Shown: positions 12,885 to 24,424 of the stretch, piece after piece
Layout: every line of letters begins with the position of its first letter
How positions within the stretch are numbered: position 1 is the stretch's first letter
The notes under the pieces: model-generated
What the model was told of the DNA's origin: nothing
Seen by the model: the letters and a program-made list of their open reading frames with translations, nothing else
Database searches by the model: none
Translations under genes and position numbers: made by a program
Source: Diphasiastrum complanatum
Lineage: Eukaryota; Streptophyta; Lycopodiopsida; Lycopodiales; Lycopodiaceae
Length of the DNA: 64,000 bases
Assembly: GCA_029204225.1 (NCBI GenBank)
Contig: CM055106.1
Span: 51,095,325 to 51,159,324 of the forward strand
Reading direction: 5' to 3'

Positions 12885-13848
12885 TTTTGGATCATGCTGC
12901 ATATTTACTCGCGTTGTCATGCAGTCTGCATATTCACATGCAAATTCTCACAGGTGATGAAAAGACGAAAAGCAAAGGCTGATGTCACACCCTCTTCACG
13001 CTCATGCAGCTACGCTAACAGACTGGACAACGACTGTAGCCACCCACGATCTCCTACAGGCAACACATCCACCTTGTACTTTTTTCATTGGCACACCTAT
13101 AACATTATGTATATATTGAATACCAGTTTGCATATTCATCAATGAAGAAGTTAGTAAGCGAGAGAGAACGAAGAAGAGAAGCTTATCAGAGATAGACAAA
13201 AGTAGATGCTCTGTGCATTGATTCTTTAATTTGTCAGCAATAAGGTTTCATTCCTTTTACAGTTTGAATAAGCTTCGTAGGGCATGCGGTTTCGTCCACT
13301 ATTGTCTTGTGCTCTACCACATTATTGAAATGTATACTTGATATACTTAATCTGATACAATTCTTTGTTCTGCGTTCAGATTTGTGTTAATATTGCTATG
13401 CTTATTATTCATTCTGTTTGATCTTTCTAGTTGCTCTTTCTAGTAATAGATGACTAATATTTAGTCTTGTCTTTTGCGAATGTTTCGCGACTAATTATCA
13501 ATTGAGCACTGTGTAGCTCTTCGCGAATCATTCACGACACATAATTTGTCTAGCTATTCGCGACAAATTATTCTTTTGGCACTTCATTTATTAATGTTTG
13601 GCTATGTAATCAAGAACGATTGTGATTTCCATCACTAACGTTCTGTTCGTTCTGATATGCGTAGTCATGCTTTTGGAGAGAGTCACATAGCTCGTTCCAC
13701 TGTGCATGAACAATTTCTATTCGAGTTCGTTTCTCGTTCGTGTTTCGTTTCTCATTCGTGTTCCTCTTACCCCTCTAAGCTAAATTTTTTTTTTGTTTCT
13801 AACATACGACACGTTTCTCAACTCTCGCTACTCTCCCTCTCTCCAACA
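12885..13848 (+). repeat. 5' LTR of Copia F (start truncated)
   Basis: Matches 19210-20185 from TCATGCTGCATATTTACTCG (12892) to CTCTCTCCAACA (13848). The first 53 bp of the 3' LTR are absent here, although TTTTGGAT at 12885-12891 may be the mutated first bases next to an internal deletion. Contains repeated TTCGCGA/GAATCATTC motifs near 13480-13565. Confidence 0.85.
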
Positions 13849-13860
13849 TGGTATCAGAGC
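13849..13860 (+). promoter_or_regulatory. Primer binding site, initiator-Met tRNA
   Basis: TGGTATCAGAGC, an exact match to the Copia consensus complementary to initiator tRNA-Met, immediately after the LTR end CCAACA. Confidence 0.95.
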
Positions 13861-14005
13861 TATTTTCATAGCTTGATAAGCTTCCACAGTACAAGACTCT
13901 ACTAGCCAATAGAGTAATTATTTTCTTGTTCTGTATTTTTCAGTATCAGATTTTCATACTTAAGTCACTGATAGTTTCTCCTATCACTCAGACTAACTCT
14001 TCCAC

Positions 14006-16429
14006 ATGGATTTCCAAGGGAAAGCCAGTCCTGTCATGGACAAGCTTGATGGAGCCAATTACCATCTGTGTGAATTTAAGATGAAAACTGTACTAATGGC
14101 AAAATAATTGTACGACGTTGTTACAGGTGCAGAAGAGAAACCCGAAGCGGACGATGCGACAATTATCAGATGGAAGCTGAAGAATGGAAAAGCTTTCGCG
14201 CTGATCATCCTCAACATCACGGATATCCAGATCGACCATGTATCTGAGGCTCAGACATCGAAAGAAGTCTGGGACATCTTGAGCACACTATATGAAGTGC
14301 AAGATATTGTTGGCTGATTCTGATGAATCTCCAAGATACTCAGACAGAGCAACTCAAGAGCACCTCTCACCTTAGACTGAGGAGGTCTTTGAGAAGACGA
14401 GACGAACGAAGACTGAAAATAGAGTATGAGAGCCGAGAAATGCTAGTTAGGAATGACAAGCAAGAACTGTGTAAGCCTCATGGTGAATCCCAGAAGATGG
14501 AATGACCAGTCGGAACTAGTATTTCTAGGCAAATGTAATAAATGCTAGTAGACCCCTCTTAAAGAAAGTAGAGTGAGCCACCTTTTGATGGTGACCTCTA
14601 GTGGAGAGCATTATTTCACTTGTAATTTGTGAAATGTAGAAATTCCACTAGGATGCCACCTAAGGAGCTCTCTTGCTTATTTAAGAGATCCCTCTTTGTG
14701 AAGAGGAGCTTTTAGCCTATTGTATCAACTCCATGCTGAAATGAGAAGAGCCTCCATGAGTTAGATGCATCCATTGAGCTCATTGATCATGATGGATTTC
14801 TTGAGTGATGCCCCTATGATCATGCCCTTCCATTCATATTGTGTGTGGTTGTGGATTTAGAGTGGATTAGTTTTCTTGTTTTCCTAGTTGTGGATTAGTT
14901 TTCATTTCTTGTTGTGAATTCATGTAGGAATCAGCATTCAAGTAAACTAAATTGGCTAGAAATGTGACATAAATGTTGCATACCCCCTAACATTCTAGTT
15001 CTTGATGTTCTTGGGATGTCCAAGAATCAAAAGACTGGTTGGTTTCTTGATTCTTGGACTTCTAACATGCTGTAGATTAGTTCTTGTTTCTTGTTTTGTC
15101 AATTTATGGAAGTATGGTAGCGCTTAGGATTTGATTTCAATTCATTTTGCAGCAAAGTAAAAGTAGAAATCCATCGTTTTTCAACTGAGCAGTAATGTAG
15201 ATCATTTGTTGAATGCATTGGCTTGTATTTTGGTTGATTATGCATGTGCATTCAGTTCAAGAGGGACCCATCTGGATGTCCTCTGATAGGTAGGACAATA
15301 TTACAATGATTATTAGCCCCTTCTGCCTAATCTGGGCCTTAAAACAAGAAAGATAATTTTAAGAAGTGCCCATAGTCTCTGTTGACAGGCTAAATACCAA
15401 GCTGTTAAAGTTGTAAAACAAACAACAAAAGAAGTAATGAAATAAAAAACTAGTTAATAGATTCTAAGACAGAGAATTTGTCAACAAATATAGCTTCCAA
15501 GCTACATCTCAGGAAGAAATTCTACTCCCTCAAGATGACGAATGGTGATTCTCTACAGAATCACATTAATCAGTTCAAGAACCTGCTAAGACAAATGGCC
15601 GATGTCAGATCTATCGTTGACGATCAAGATGCAGTAATGTAACTGCTTACAAGCTTGCCAAGCTCTTACGACAACTGGGTGATGATCGTCACGACTCATC
15701 CAAAATTGACTCTTTCGAGAGTCATTACTATGTTGTTGTAGGAAGACACGCGGAGGAACAAGCCACAAGTTTCTCAGCTGATTCTCACACCTTGTACACC
15801 AACAAGAGTACGACAAAGCAGAAGAAGAAAGGCCCGAAGCAATCAAAGCCAGACCAGAAACCAGCTCAGCACAAGGAACAGTCAAATCTGCAGACAAAGA
15901 AAAAGATGTTTTGCAAATACTGCAAACAAAACAACCACGAAATACAAGACTGTCGAATACTTCAAGCGAACAACAACAGCAAGGGACAGTCGAATCAAGT
16001 GGCAAATGCAGCTGCAGAAGCTCTACAGCCTATTCAAGAAGCGGATCATGATGTCTTTATGACCAGCCATCAAGGAACATCTGTCGACAGTTCTTGGTTT
16101 CTGAACTCTGGAGCCACTCAGCATATGACTAGTCTCATTGGTTGTTTCGAGTCCAAAAATATGTCCACCTTGGTGACATTAGCACACACTATTAAAGGTG
16201 AAGGCACTGTAAGATTAAACTTTGCCAATGATCAGTCTAAGCTACTCTCTAAAATCCTTTATGTTCCAAATTTATTGCTCTTTGTAAGCAGAATCACAGA
16301 TCTAGGACACAGAGTAGAATTCGAATGTGATCAGTGTAAAGTAGTTGATAGGACAGGCAAGATCCTAACACTCGGAAAGAGACATCGATACTTGTACAAA
16401 TTGAGTTATTGTTTTTTGTCCTCTAGTTA
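14006..16429 (+). pseudogene. Copia F gag and protease (interrupted)
   Basis: Gag starts at ATG 14006 (MDFQGKASPVMDKLDGANYH) and runs to WDILSTLYEVQDI at 14307. It is then broken by an insertion (14308-15471) and resumes with ENLSTNIASKLHLRKKFYSL from 15472. The zinc knuckle CKYCKQNNHEIQDC (CX2CX4HX4C) at about 15907-15950 is intact. Protease follows with LNSGATQHM, where the catalytic aspartate of the usual DSGAT is Asn. Several stops and frameshifts make it non-functional. The region after protease reaches the pre-integrase segment. Confidence 0.85.
14308..15471 (+). mobile_element. LTR-like insertion in gag (family G)
   Basis: Interrupts the Copia F gag between codons that are contiguous in other Copia elements. 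Begins TGTTGGCTGATTC. The first ~560 bp match the reverse complement of 30835-31401, so it is a dispersed repeat. TTATTTAAG at 14677-14685 could be a TATA box, which suggests an LTR. The right edge is set from where gag resumes (ENLSTN). The flanks GATAT and GAGAA are not a convincing target duplication. Solo LTR is the likely state. Confidence 0.6.
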
Positions 16430-17394
16430 GGCTCTCAGTACTTCAATTCATTCAAATAAAGGTCTACTTTGGCATTATAGACTTGGTTATTTAAATCATG
16501 TTGTTGTACAACGAATGTCTAGACAATCTATTGTTCTTGATCTTGACTATCCTCGTGAAAGAGTTGAGTTACTTGTCTGTCAAGACTGTCTAGTTGGAAA
16601 GCCATCAGCACATTGCTAGAGGATTGCTAGATGTTGTACATTCAGATATTTGTGGCCCGATGAAAAATCCTTCCCTGAAGGATGCCAAGTATTTTATAAC
16701 CTTTATTGATGAATTTTCTAGAAGGACCATGGTGTATTTTATAAAGAAGAAATCAGAAGCCTTCAACTGCTTCAGAATCTTCAAGGAGCATGCAGAGAAG
16801 GAGACTGGATGGATGATTAAGGCCCTCAGGTCAGACAACGGTGGAGAATATATCTCTATCAAGTTTAAGGAGGACTGCCAAAGCCAGGGCATTGAGCAAC
16901 AACTCATCACTCCCTACAGTCCTCAGTCTAATGGCTTAGCCGAGAGGAAGAACCGTACTCTGGTTGAATCTGCCAAATGTATGCTATCGCATGCATCGTT
17001 GCCTAAGAGATTCTAGATTGAAGCTGTCTCCACTGCATCTTAAATCCAGAACAGATGTTCGACCAAGGCCCTCTCAGACAACACACCCCACGAGGTGTGT
17101 ACAGGCTCTAAGCCTTCTTTGAAGAACCTAAGAGTGTTTGGGTGCATTGCCTAAGCGTAGATCCCAAAAGACACGAGGAAAAAATTGGACTTCCAAGGTC
17201 TCAAGACTATCCTGATCGGATATACTTCATCTGATAATACTTATAAGCTGTATGATCCTGATACCCAGCAAATCTTGTATAGCCGAGGTACATCTTCATC
17301 GAGGATCAGTTCGTCGACCTCAAAGGCAAGGATGTTGCTCAAGAAGAACCCTCATCACCTGCCCTTGACACGACAGTCCGAGCTTCTGGCTTAA
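16430..17394 (+). pseudogene. Copia F integrase
   Basis: Pre-integrase remnants with LWHYRLGYLNH and CQDCLVG precede the rve core. DDE residues appear in VHSDICGPM, RSDNGGEY and LAERKNRTL; all three acidic positions are kept, in the frame from about 16594 to 17016. Downstream come the conserved TPHEVCTGSKPSLKNLRVFG region and the capsid-like linker KLYDPDTQQILYSRG. Stops at about 17017 and 17041, and frame changes, inactivate it. Confidence 0.88.
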
Positions 17395-17396
17395 TC

Positions 17397-18835
17397 GTGT
17401 CTATTGTCGACCCACTTCGAGATAGCGAATCAGATGAAGACGTTGCTGCTACCCAGCAACAAATCCCAGGAGCGGTTCTTCAGTCGAATCCTCCCAGAAG
17501 ATCAAGCCAAGTGCACACACATCCCACAAGGTATACTCCTAAGTCTGCCTATCTCTTGATACAGGAACCGACGACAGTTGAAGAGGCACTCAACCAACCA
17601 AACTCTGATCTCTGGAGAGAAGCTATGGACAGAGAGTATTCCTCTTGATCAAGAACCAGACATGGTCATTAGTAGAAGCTCCTATTGGCTGCAATATTAT
17701 TGATTGCAAATGGATTTTTAAGATCAAGTACAATGCCAATGGAGCAATTGACTGAAGGAAGGCAAGACTGGTAACAGGATTCAGTTAGATCTTGAATGTC
17801 GACTATAGTGAGACTTTTAGTCCAGTCATCAAACATTTGTCGATCCAAATGCTCTTGTCTTATGCTATAGCTGTTGACCTTGAGGTGCATCAACTCGATG
17901 TACAAACAACCTATCTGAAAGGAGTGATACAAGAAGATATCTACATGATCCAGCACAAAGGATACGTTCTGGAAGATATGAAAAATCATGTCTGTAAACT
18001 CTACAAAGCACTGTATAGCTTGAAACAGTCTACCAGATCTTAGTTTCAGAGGATCAACATATTCCTCGTTGAACAAGGATTCAAACCAAGCACTGCTGAT
18101 TTCAACGTCTATTCCAAGTCAGTACAACAATCCTTCATTATCATCACCTTGTACATTGATGATACGTTGCTCTTCAGCAACGATACCAATATGGTCCAAG
18201 ATTCGAATCAGATGCTGTTTTTAGAGTTTGACATGACTGATCTGGCCGAATCTCACTTCTGTCTGGGAGTTCAAATCTACAGAGACAGAGCAAATCGATT
18301 GATTTACATCACTAAAAAACGGTATCTTCACAATGTTCTCAACAGATACAATTTGATGAATTGTAAATTAGCTCACTCACCAATGGATCCAGGCTTGCAT
18401 CTATCAAAGGAACAATGTCCCCAGACCAAGCAGGAGGTGGAGCAAATGAGAGAATACCCTTATTGATCGATACTAGAATCTCTTATGTACGCAATGGTCT
18501 GTACAAGACCTGATATCTCTTTTGTTGTAAACTCACTCAGCCAATACATGGTTAATCCTGGAATTACCCATTGGAAGGCTCTCATACGAGTCATGAGATA
18601 TATTCGAGCTACCATGGAATAGTGTATCTGCTATGGAGATGTCAGCAACGACAATCTTCATCAGCTCAGTGGTTATTCTAATGCAAACTGAGGAGGAGAT
18701 GTAGACAATCATAAATCCACATCTGGATTTACGTTGTTCTTCAACGACAGTCCTATCTCATGGAACAATCGTAAGAAAGCTTCTGTCGCACTTTCTTCTA
18801 CGGAAGCAGAATACATTACTGCTTCTCAATCTATC
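17397..18835 (+). pseudogene. Copia F reverse transcriptase
   Basis: RVT_2 family. The frame begins in the linker (PTTVEEALNQPNSDLWREAM), then CKWIFKIKYNANG, YSETFSPVIKHLSIQMLL, LDVQTTYLKG, and the catalytic YIDD in LYIDDTLLF at about 18149-18175 (YVDD in most Copia elements). The connection segment SLMYAMVCTRPDISFVVN is followed by KSTSGFTLF and SSTEAEYITAS. Stops at about 17646, 18041 and 18463 break the frame. Confidence 0.9.
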
Positions 18836-19149
18836 AAGGAGCATTCTGGTTGAGAAATTTACTGTCAGATGTTAATCTAAATCAGTATAGCCCTACAATT
18901 TTATTTTGTGATAATCAGATTGCTATTGCCTTATCGGCCAACCCTAGATTTCACTCTAGGAGTAAGCACATTGAAATCAGATATCACTACATTAGGGACA
19001 AGGTTCTCAACAAGGAAGTAAGCTTAACGTACTGCAGAATGCAGGACATGGTTGCAGACATATTCATGGAAGCACTCAGTGTTAATGCACACAACAAATT
19101 TTATGCATTGCTTAGTCTAAAGATCAAGGCATTCACGGATCCAGATTAA
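18836..19149 (+). pseudogene. Copia F RNase H C-terminus
   Basis: Frame 18850-19149 contains ILFCDNQIAIALSANPRFHS, KHIEIRYHYIRDKV and MQDMVADIFMEALS, the usual Copia RNase H end. It stops eight bases before the 3' LTR, with the polypurine tract in between. Confidence 0.9.
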
Positions 19150-19156
19150 GAGGGGG

Positions 19157-20185
19157 TGTTGGATTTATTTCCTCTAGTCGCCTAAATCCCATTTTTAATC
19201 TGCCTCCATTCATGCTGCATATTTACTCGCGTTGTAGCGCAGTCTACATATTCACATGCAAATTCTCACAGGTGATGAAAAGACAAAAAGCAAAGGCTGA
19301 CGTCACACCCTCTTCACGCTCATGCAGCTGCGCTAATAGACTGGACAATGATTGTAGCCACCCATGATCTCCTACAGACAGTGCATCCACCCTATACTTT
19401 CTTCATCTGCACACCTGTAACATTATGTATATATTGAATACCATTTTGCATATTCATCAATGAAGAAGTTAGTAAGCAAGAGAGAACGAAGAAGAGAAGC
19501 TTCTCAGAGATAGACAAAAGTAGATGCTCTATGCATTGATTCTTTAATTTGTCAGCAATAAGATTTCATTCCTTTTATAGTTTGAATAAGCTTCATAGGG
19601 CACACGGTTTCGTCCGCTACTGTCTTGTGCTTTATCGCATTATTGACATATATACTTGATATACTTAATCTGATACAGTTCTTTGTTCTGCATTCAGATT
19701 TGTGTTAATATTGCTATGCTTAGTATTCATTCTGTCTGATCTTTCTAGTTGCTCTTTTTGGTAATAAATGACTAGCATTTAGTCTTGTCTTTCACGAATG
19801 TTTCGTGACTAATTATCAGGCGAGCACTGTCTAGCACTTTGCGAATCATTCGCGACACATAATTTGTCTAACTATTCGCAACAAATTATTCTTTTGGTTC
19901 TTCGTTTATTAATGTTTGGCTATGCAATCAAGAACGACCGTGATTTCCATCACTAACGTTCTGTTCGTTCTGATAGGCATAGTCATGCTTTTGGAGAGAG
20001 TCGCATAGCTCGTTGCGCTATGCACGAACAATTTTTGTTCGAGTTTGTTTCTTGTTCGAGTTTGTTTCTCATTCGTGTTTCGTTTCTCGTTCGTGTTCGT
20101 CTTACCTCTCTAAGCTAATTTTTTTTTTTTTGTTTCTAACATACGACACCTTTCTCAACTCTCACTACTCTCCCTCTCTCCAACA
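19157..20185 (+). repeat. 3' LTR of Copia F
   Basis: 1029 bp, TGTTGGA...TCCAACA, a perfect 7-bp inverted terminal repeat. Preceded by polypurine tract AAGAGGGGG at 19148-19156. About 976 bp align with the 5' LTR. Confidence 0.92.
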
Positions 20186-21973
20186 GGAAAAATATTAGAC
20201 ACTACATTGCTTCAGGGGGCATGTGACTTTTCTAGCATCAGTAGGGAAGCATATGCAACAATGTTTAAGATGATAAAAGAGGCATTTGCACAGGTAAATA
20301 TTAAAAAGATTCCAATCCCACGACCATTTCATCTTTAAAAAAAAAAAGACATGTTAAACCAAGGTATGCAGACAATAGTTGGTAATCCATCTCATATCAA
20401 TGAAGTGTATTGCTCGAAAGGAGAAAGTCTAGCTTATACACAATTGTTATTGACATTCTCATTTGTAATACCATTAAAATTTATGATGAATGTTAGTAAC
20501 TGATTAATGTCAATAAATAAATTGATAGTTGTTCTCAAGCTAGATGAGTCTGAGATTATAAAAGGACAAAAAATGGAAAGAGTCAGTCTCACGATCATGA
20601 ATGGAGCACTTTCAAATTCAGAAGACTTAAAAGGCCTCAATTTTAGTGTTCAATCAGAAAATGATATCTGGTGGTTGGATTTTAGGTATAGCAGTTCCTT
20701 CGCATAATAAATAGGGATAATCATTTGAATATGGATTTCATTTGAGAAATCTTATCTGTGTTAATATTATGAGGCTAATCATGTTTTTGTATTCTCTTAT
20801 AGGTGATGAAAGAAGACCATGACCTTCTCTCATGGATATTTAATAGAACCTCATATCCTGCCACCATAAAAATAACCACCTGGAGGAAATTCCACCTAAT
20901 ATTCCTGGAATTGGCACTTTCAACATTGAATGGAATTTAGAAGGAGATCTGAAGACATTAAAATGTATGTTCAATGTATCTCATGACCCTTGTTTGTACT
21001 GCATGAAGACAACAAAAGACATGACAAGGAGTACAGAAATATCAAGAGATCGAGAAGATCCTAATTGGAAACCTGTACTGCCAATTTCTCTTCAGAATGT
21101 TCATATTTGTACATTGCATGCGAAGGTGCGTATTATAAAAAAAATAATATATCTTCACATCTTGTTTGCATGGAATTTCGCGAGCCAGAGGCATCTGCAA
21201 AGGAAGTTATTTCCAAATTAGAGAATGTGTTGTCCAAAGCAGACTTACATAAAGGCCATGTTAAAATAAAAAAAGATGACAAGCTATCAGGTAAAACAGG
21301 AAATATTCCATGCAAGCCGAACATTGAAGGATCCAAAGCTCGAAGATTTTTATCAAATTATTCTGGCAAACAATCTAAGATTCAATACACGGTTTGGAAA
21401 GAAATTATTGCAGCAACTCAAGATTTCGAAGAAGAAGGTTCTACTCGTATACACAAAGTAGAAGCTTGAAAAAAGTTAGACAACATGCTGAAACACTTGA
21501 GAAAAGATAAATTTTCAAATACTGATGTACAAATGATACTGAAACAACCAGTGAATTTGTGAATGTAGCTCAAAGTGCATGGGGTGTTGATCATATAACA
21601 CATTATATGGTAAGATTTCGATGCTACACTACAATAGACAAATACATGCAATTAGATTAGATACTTTTGGTACTAATTTAGATTATGTTTTTATGACATG
21701 CAGCACATATTACGACATCATTCAACATTCTTTGCAAGAAACAGTGGAAGTCTTAGCATATGGTCATCGCAAGGAATGGAAAAATCTCATTGGCAAGCAA
21801 GAGCGACATTTCATAAAAGTACACAACATGGCGGAACAAGCACAAAAACCAGCTATATACTGCAACTTTTTCAATGGTTTTACAGAAGAATCCAAATTTG
21901 TCATAATACAAAATCGACGGATTATAAAAAATTTCCAAAAGCATGCAAATTTATACAAGCCATAAGGCAATAG
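20186..21973 (+). pseudogene. Four-exon gene relic of unknown family
   Basis: Exon 20186-20293 is open from the LTR edge (LDTTLLQGACDFSSISREAY) with a donor at 20294. Exon 20529-20685 encodes ESEIIKGQKMERVSLTIMN and VQSENDIWWL between AG and GT. Exon 20803-21609 includes GIGTFNIEWNLEGDLKTLKC, DPCLYCMKT, PVLPISLQNVHICTLHAKV and IEGSKARRFLSNYSGK. It contains about three frameshifts and stops (e.g. TGA near 21468). An in-frame intron 21610-21703 joins DHITHYM to HILRHHSTFF; the last exon continues SSQGMEKSHWQARATF to a stop at 21971. I do not recognise the protein. The style recalls uncharacterised eukaryotic mobile-element proteins, but that is a guess. Confidence 0.6.
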
Positions 21974-22033
21974 ACACACAATAAAATTTTGTATATTAAA
22001 TAAAAATATCTACAAAGTACAATTCAGCAGTAT

Positions 22034-23615
22034 CTACTCTGCTTCCGATACTTTCTCCAATGAAAGTTGCAACTTAGAATCATGCGACAATTTTTTTCTT
22101 TTGTATGGATCCAACAACTCGTAGTTTTCATGCTTACTCAGATCAACATAAGCAACATACAATGCAAAATGAGATGATCTGAGCATGGAATTCACTGGTC
22201 CATATCCTAAAATTTTAAGTGCAATAATTTTCTTTACAAAAATTATTCTATGCACCTTATTATAATTATGTCCTCCAAGAAAATGAGATAGTGCCTTGAT
22301 TGCCATAATCATAGTCTCACCATGTTGATGAAATTTTGAATGAGCAACATTTATCTCATTATTCTTGAAGAACTTCAGATAGTGCCCCAGTGCATAATCT
22401 CTTGAAAATTCTCCATCAGAAGGTCTCTGCCCTCCTAGACGAATTGCGAAATCATCAAGGAAAATTGTTTTCTGAAATGATAAAAAACAAAGTAGGCTCC
22501 AGTATATAATTTGACATAATGAATCTACTAGTATATGATAAGATACAAAACTTTATGCATTCGACTTTGTCTTCCCTGATTACTGTTTCTCCATCAATAT
22601 GATGTCCACCTTTCGATGTCAATATTATTGGTGAATAGACAGTTGGTTGAGGAAAACCAAGTTGACTTTGGATTCTGAGAAACTCCTCCTCAAAAGGTAG
22701 ATCATCTTCTTTGTTGCGCATTTTCTCCATAGCCATTTTCCAGCAATCTTTCCCTGAAAAAAATTTATCATTATATACATCGTCAACACCAGGGAGAAGA
22801 TCATCAGCATCAAAATCAATTATATCCATAAATTCATCAAGCTCTTTGTTCAAAATGCAAAGAGTCTCAACTTCAATGAAATCAAAACGATCCAATATAT
22901 CCGATATTGTCAAAAAAGAATTATTATCTATATTATAAGTAGGCAAAGTGATCAAAGATTTATCAGAAGGAGAAGGGGTAGTGGGTGTTCTAGGGCCTAT
23001 AAACGATGCCCTATTTCGAGCAGGATCAAAATCTGAACAATCATCTAAATTAACGCTCGTATCAATAAAAGAAGTATCTATATCTACAATCTTTGACTTT
23101 TCAGACTTTGTACCACTAGAAGAAGCAGCTTCATAAGTGGAAGGGACAGCTTCCGAATCGTCAAAAAGAAAAAAAACAAATGTAGACTGAAAATCAACAA
23201 ATCTACATTTTTTATTGTGAATTGGGCACTCATCTACGGACTTGAAATCATGATGTAACTTGGTGAACATTCTGTCAAGCTTAGCTTTATAGATATGCTT
23301 GTCGAGTGCCACTAGGTCCTGATAATAAATCATGTCTTTATTTAGAGATCTGAATAACAGAGTACTGAGCAGAGATTTAAATCTGAGATATATCTCAGAA
23401 AATGTCTCCACACCAAGGCGCTTGGTAATAGAAGGAAGAATAAAAAGAAAAGAAAAAAAGAGAGATTTGAAATACTCCAAACTATCAGTAATACCAAATT
23501 CATGAAAAAAAGAAAGCAAACTAATATCAAAATTAGATATTTTAAACAAAAAGTACAACTGTAAATTTCCAAATATCGCTCTTAGGCACAAACTGCAGGT
23601 CAAGAAAAATCTCAA
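22034..23615 (-). CDS. Two-exon gene, unknown function, intact ~495 codons
   Basis: Exon 1 is 23615-22566 and exon 2 is 22471-22034. They join in phase 0 (IREDK to KTIFLDDF) with acceptor TTTCAG and a weak GT donor at 22565 (GTCGAA), so the donor is tentative. The N-terminal ~110 residues are Phe/Leu-rich, followed by HHDFKSVDECPIHNKKC. The middle is acidic and Ser/Asp/Pro-rich (likely disordered, e.g. PRTPTTPSPSDK). The C-terminal exon is basic and ordered-looking (LGGQRPSDGEFSRDYALGHY, KALSHFLGGHNYNKVHRI). No stop is seen in either exon. A TATA box lies at 23851-23858 on the same strand. It ends 60 bp from the convergent pseudogene. Family not recognised. Confidence 0.55.
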
Positions 23616-24424
23616 GGAAATGTGCGCTCGAAAGAGATATTAGAAATTAGAGTATCGGATTTGAGCGCGTGAACAAAGAGTAGACAAGAAAGGAGATGTA
23701 AGACGCGCTTGAATGCGATACCGGACCAAGCAGTATCGGATCCAGACGCAAGTTAGTCAACAGAGGGTAATCAGTGCAAATGGCACGTTTGAAATTGATA
23801 TTCGACCAAGAAATCAAAAATTTGCATGAAAATTTGAACCGAAAATGACCTATTTATAAAAAAAAATTTGCACGTGTGGAGGAGTTACGAAGGAACACGT
23901 GTCGATGTATGATTGATCAGAATTAATACGTTGTATAGACAATGATTGATCTGACATCTGTCACGTGCGAGAATGACACGCGTCAAAAAGAGATTTGTGC
24001 ACGTGTTCCAACCCACGTGGCCTCATGATGAGGTCATCATTGCCAGTACGGACATTCCACATGGAACAATCAGATGACGACACATGTCTTCCGTCGTCTT
24101 TTCACGCGTGCAAAAATTTTGTATATATAAGTCCTCGGACTTTTCATTTTTTTTTGTAGAATTTTCAGTTTTCGCTCTCAATATCGCTCTCAAGCGTGCC
24201 CTTACATCGTTTAATTGTCTGCCTTCTCACAGTGCACTCGAAACCGATACCACTGTTAGTCCAATATCATTGTGCATCTCATTTCTTAAAATATTCTGTG
24301 TATATCTTGCACTCGCAATTCAGTTCTGGTATCGATCTCAAGCCCCCTCTTCTTGCAAATTTTTTTGTTTTCATTCCCTACATTTTTGATCAAACTTTTC
24401 TTTGTTAATTTTCTTCTTCTCAAA
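23616..24424. promoter_or_regulatory. Divergent G-box promoter with similar 5' leaders
   Basis: TATAAATA on the minus strand at 23851-23858 and TATATATAAG on the plus strand at 24122-24131 point away from each other. Between them, five CACGTG cores lie at 23871, 23896, 23962, 24000 and 24014, with a TGACG at 24075-24079. The presumed leaders resemble each other in inverted orientation: plus ATCGCTCTCAAGCG...CTTACATC (from about 24188) and minus ATCGCATTCAAGCG...CTTACATC (from about 23736 downward). G-boxes are bound by plant bZIP/bHLH factors; the actual regulation is unknown. Confidence 0.6.

Larger units (their letters stand above)
12885..20185 (+). mobile_element. Near-complete Copia retrotransposon (element F)
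   Basis: Order: 5' LTR (12885/12892-13848), PBS 13849, gag, protease, integrase, RT, RNase H, polypurine tract AAGAGGGGG (19148-19156), 3' LTR 19157-20185. All domains are recognisable, but the coding region has many stops and a ~1.16-kb insertion in gag. No matching target duplication is visible, because the first ~45-50 bp of the 5' LTR have been lost. The 3' LTR is followed immediately by an open exon of an unrelated gene (20186). Confidence 0.9.

Noticed and set aside
14303-15476. Target duplication for the family G insertion
   Set aside because: GATAT and GAGAA agree at only three of five positions, and the right edge is inferred from gag, not from an LTR end.
21704-21973. Named transposase family for the SSQGMEKSH exon
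   Set aside because: The resemblance is from memory of uncharacterised proteins and no catalytic motif is visible, so no family is given.
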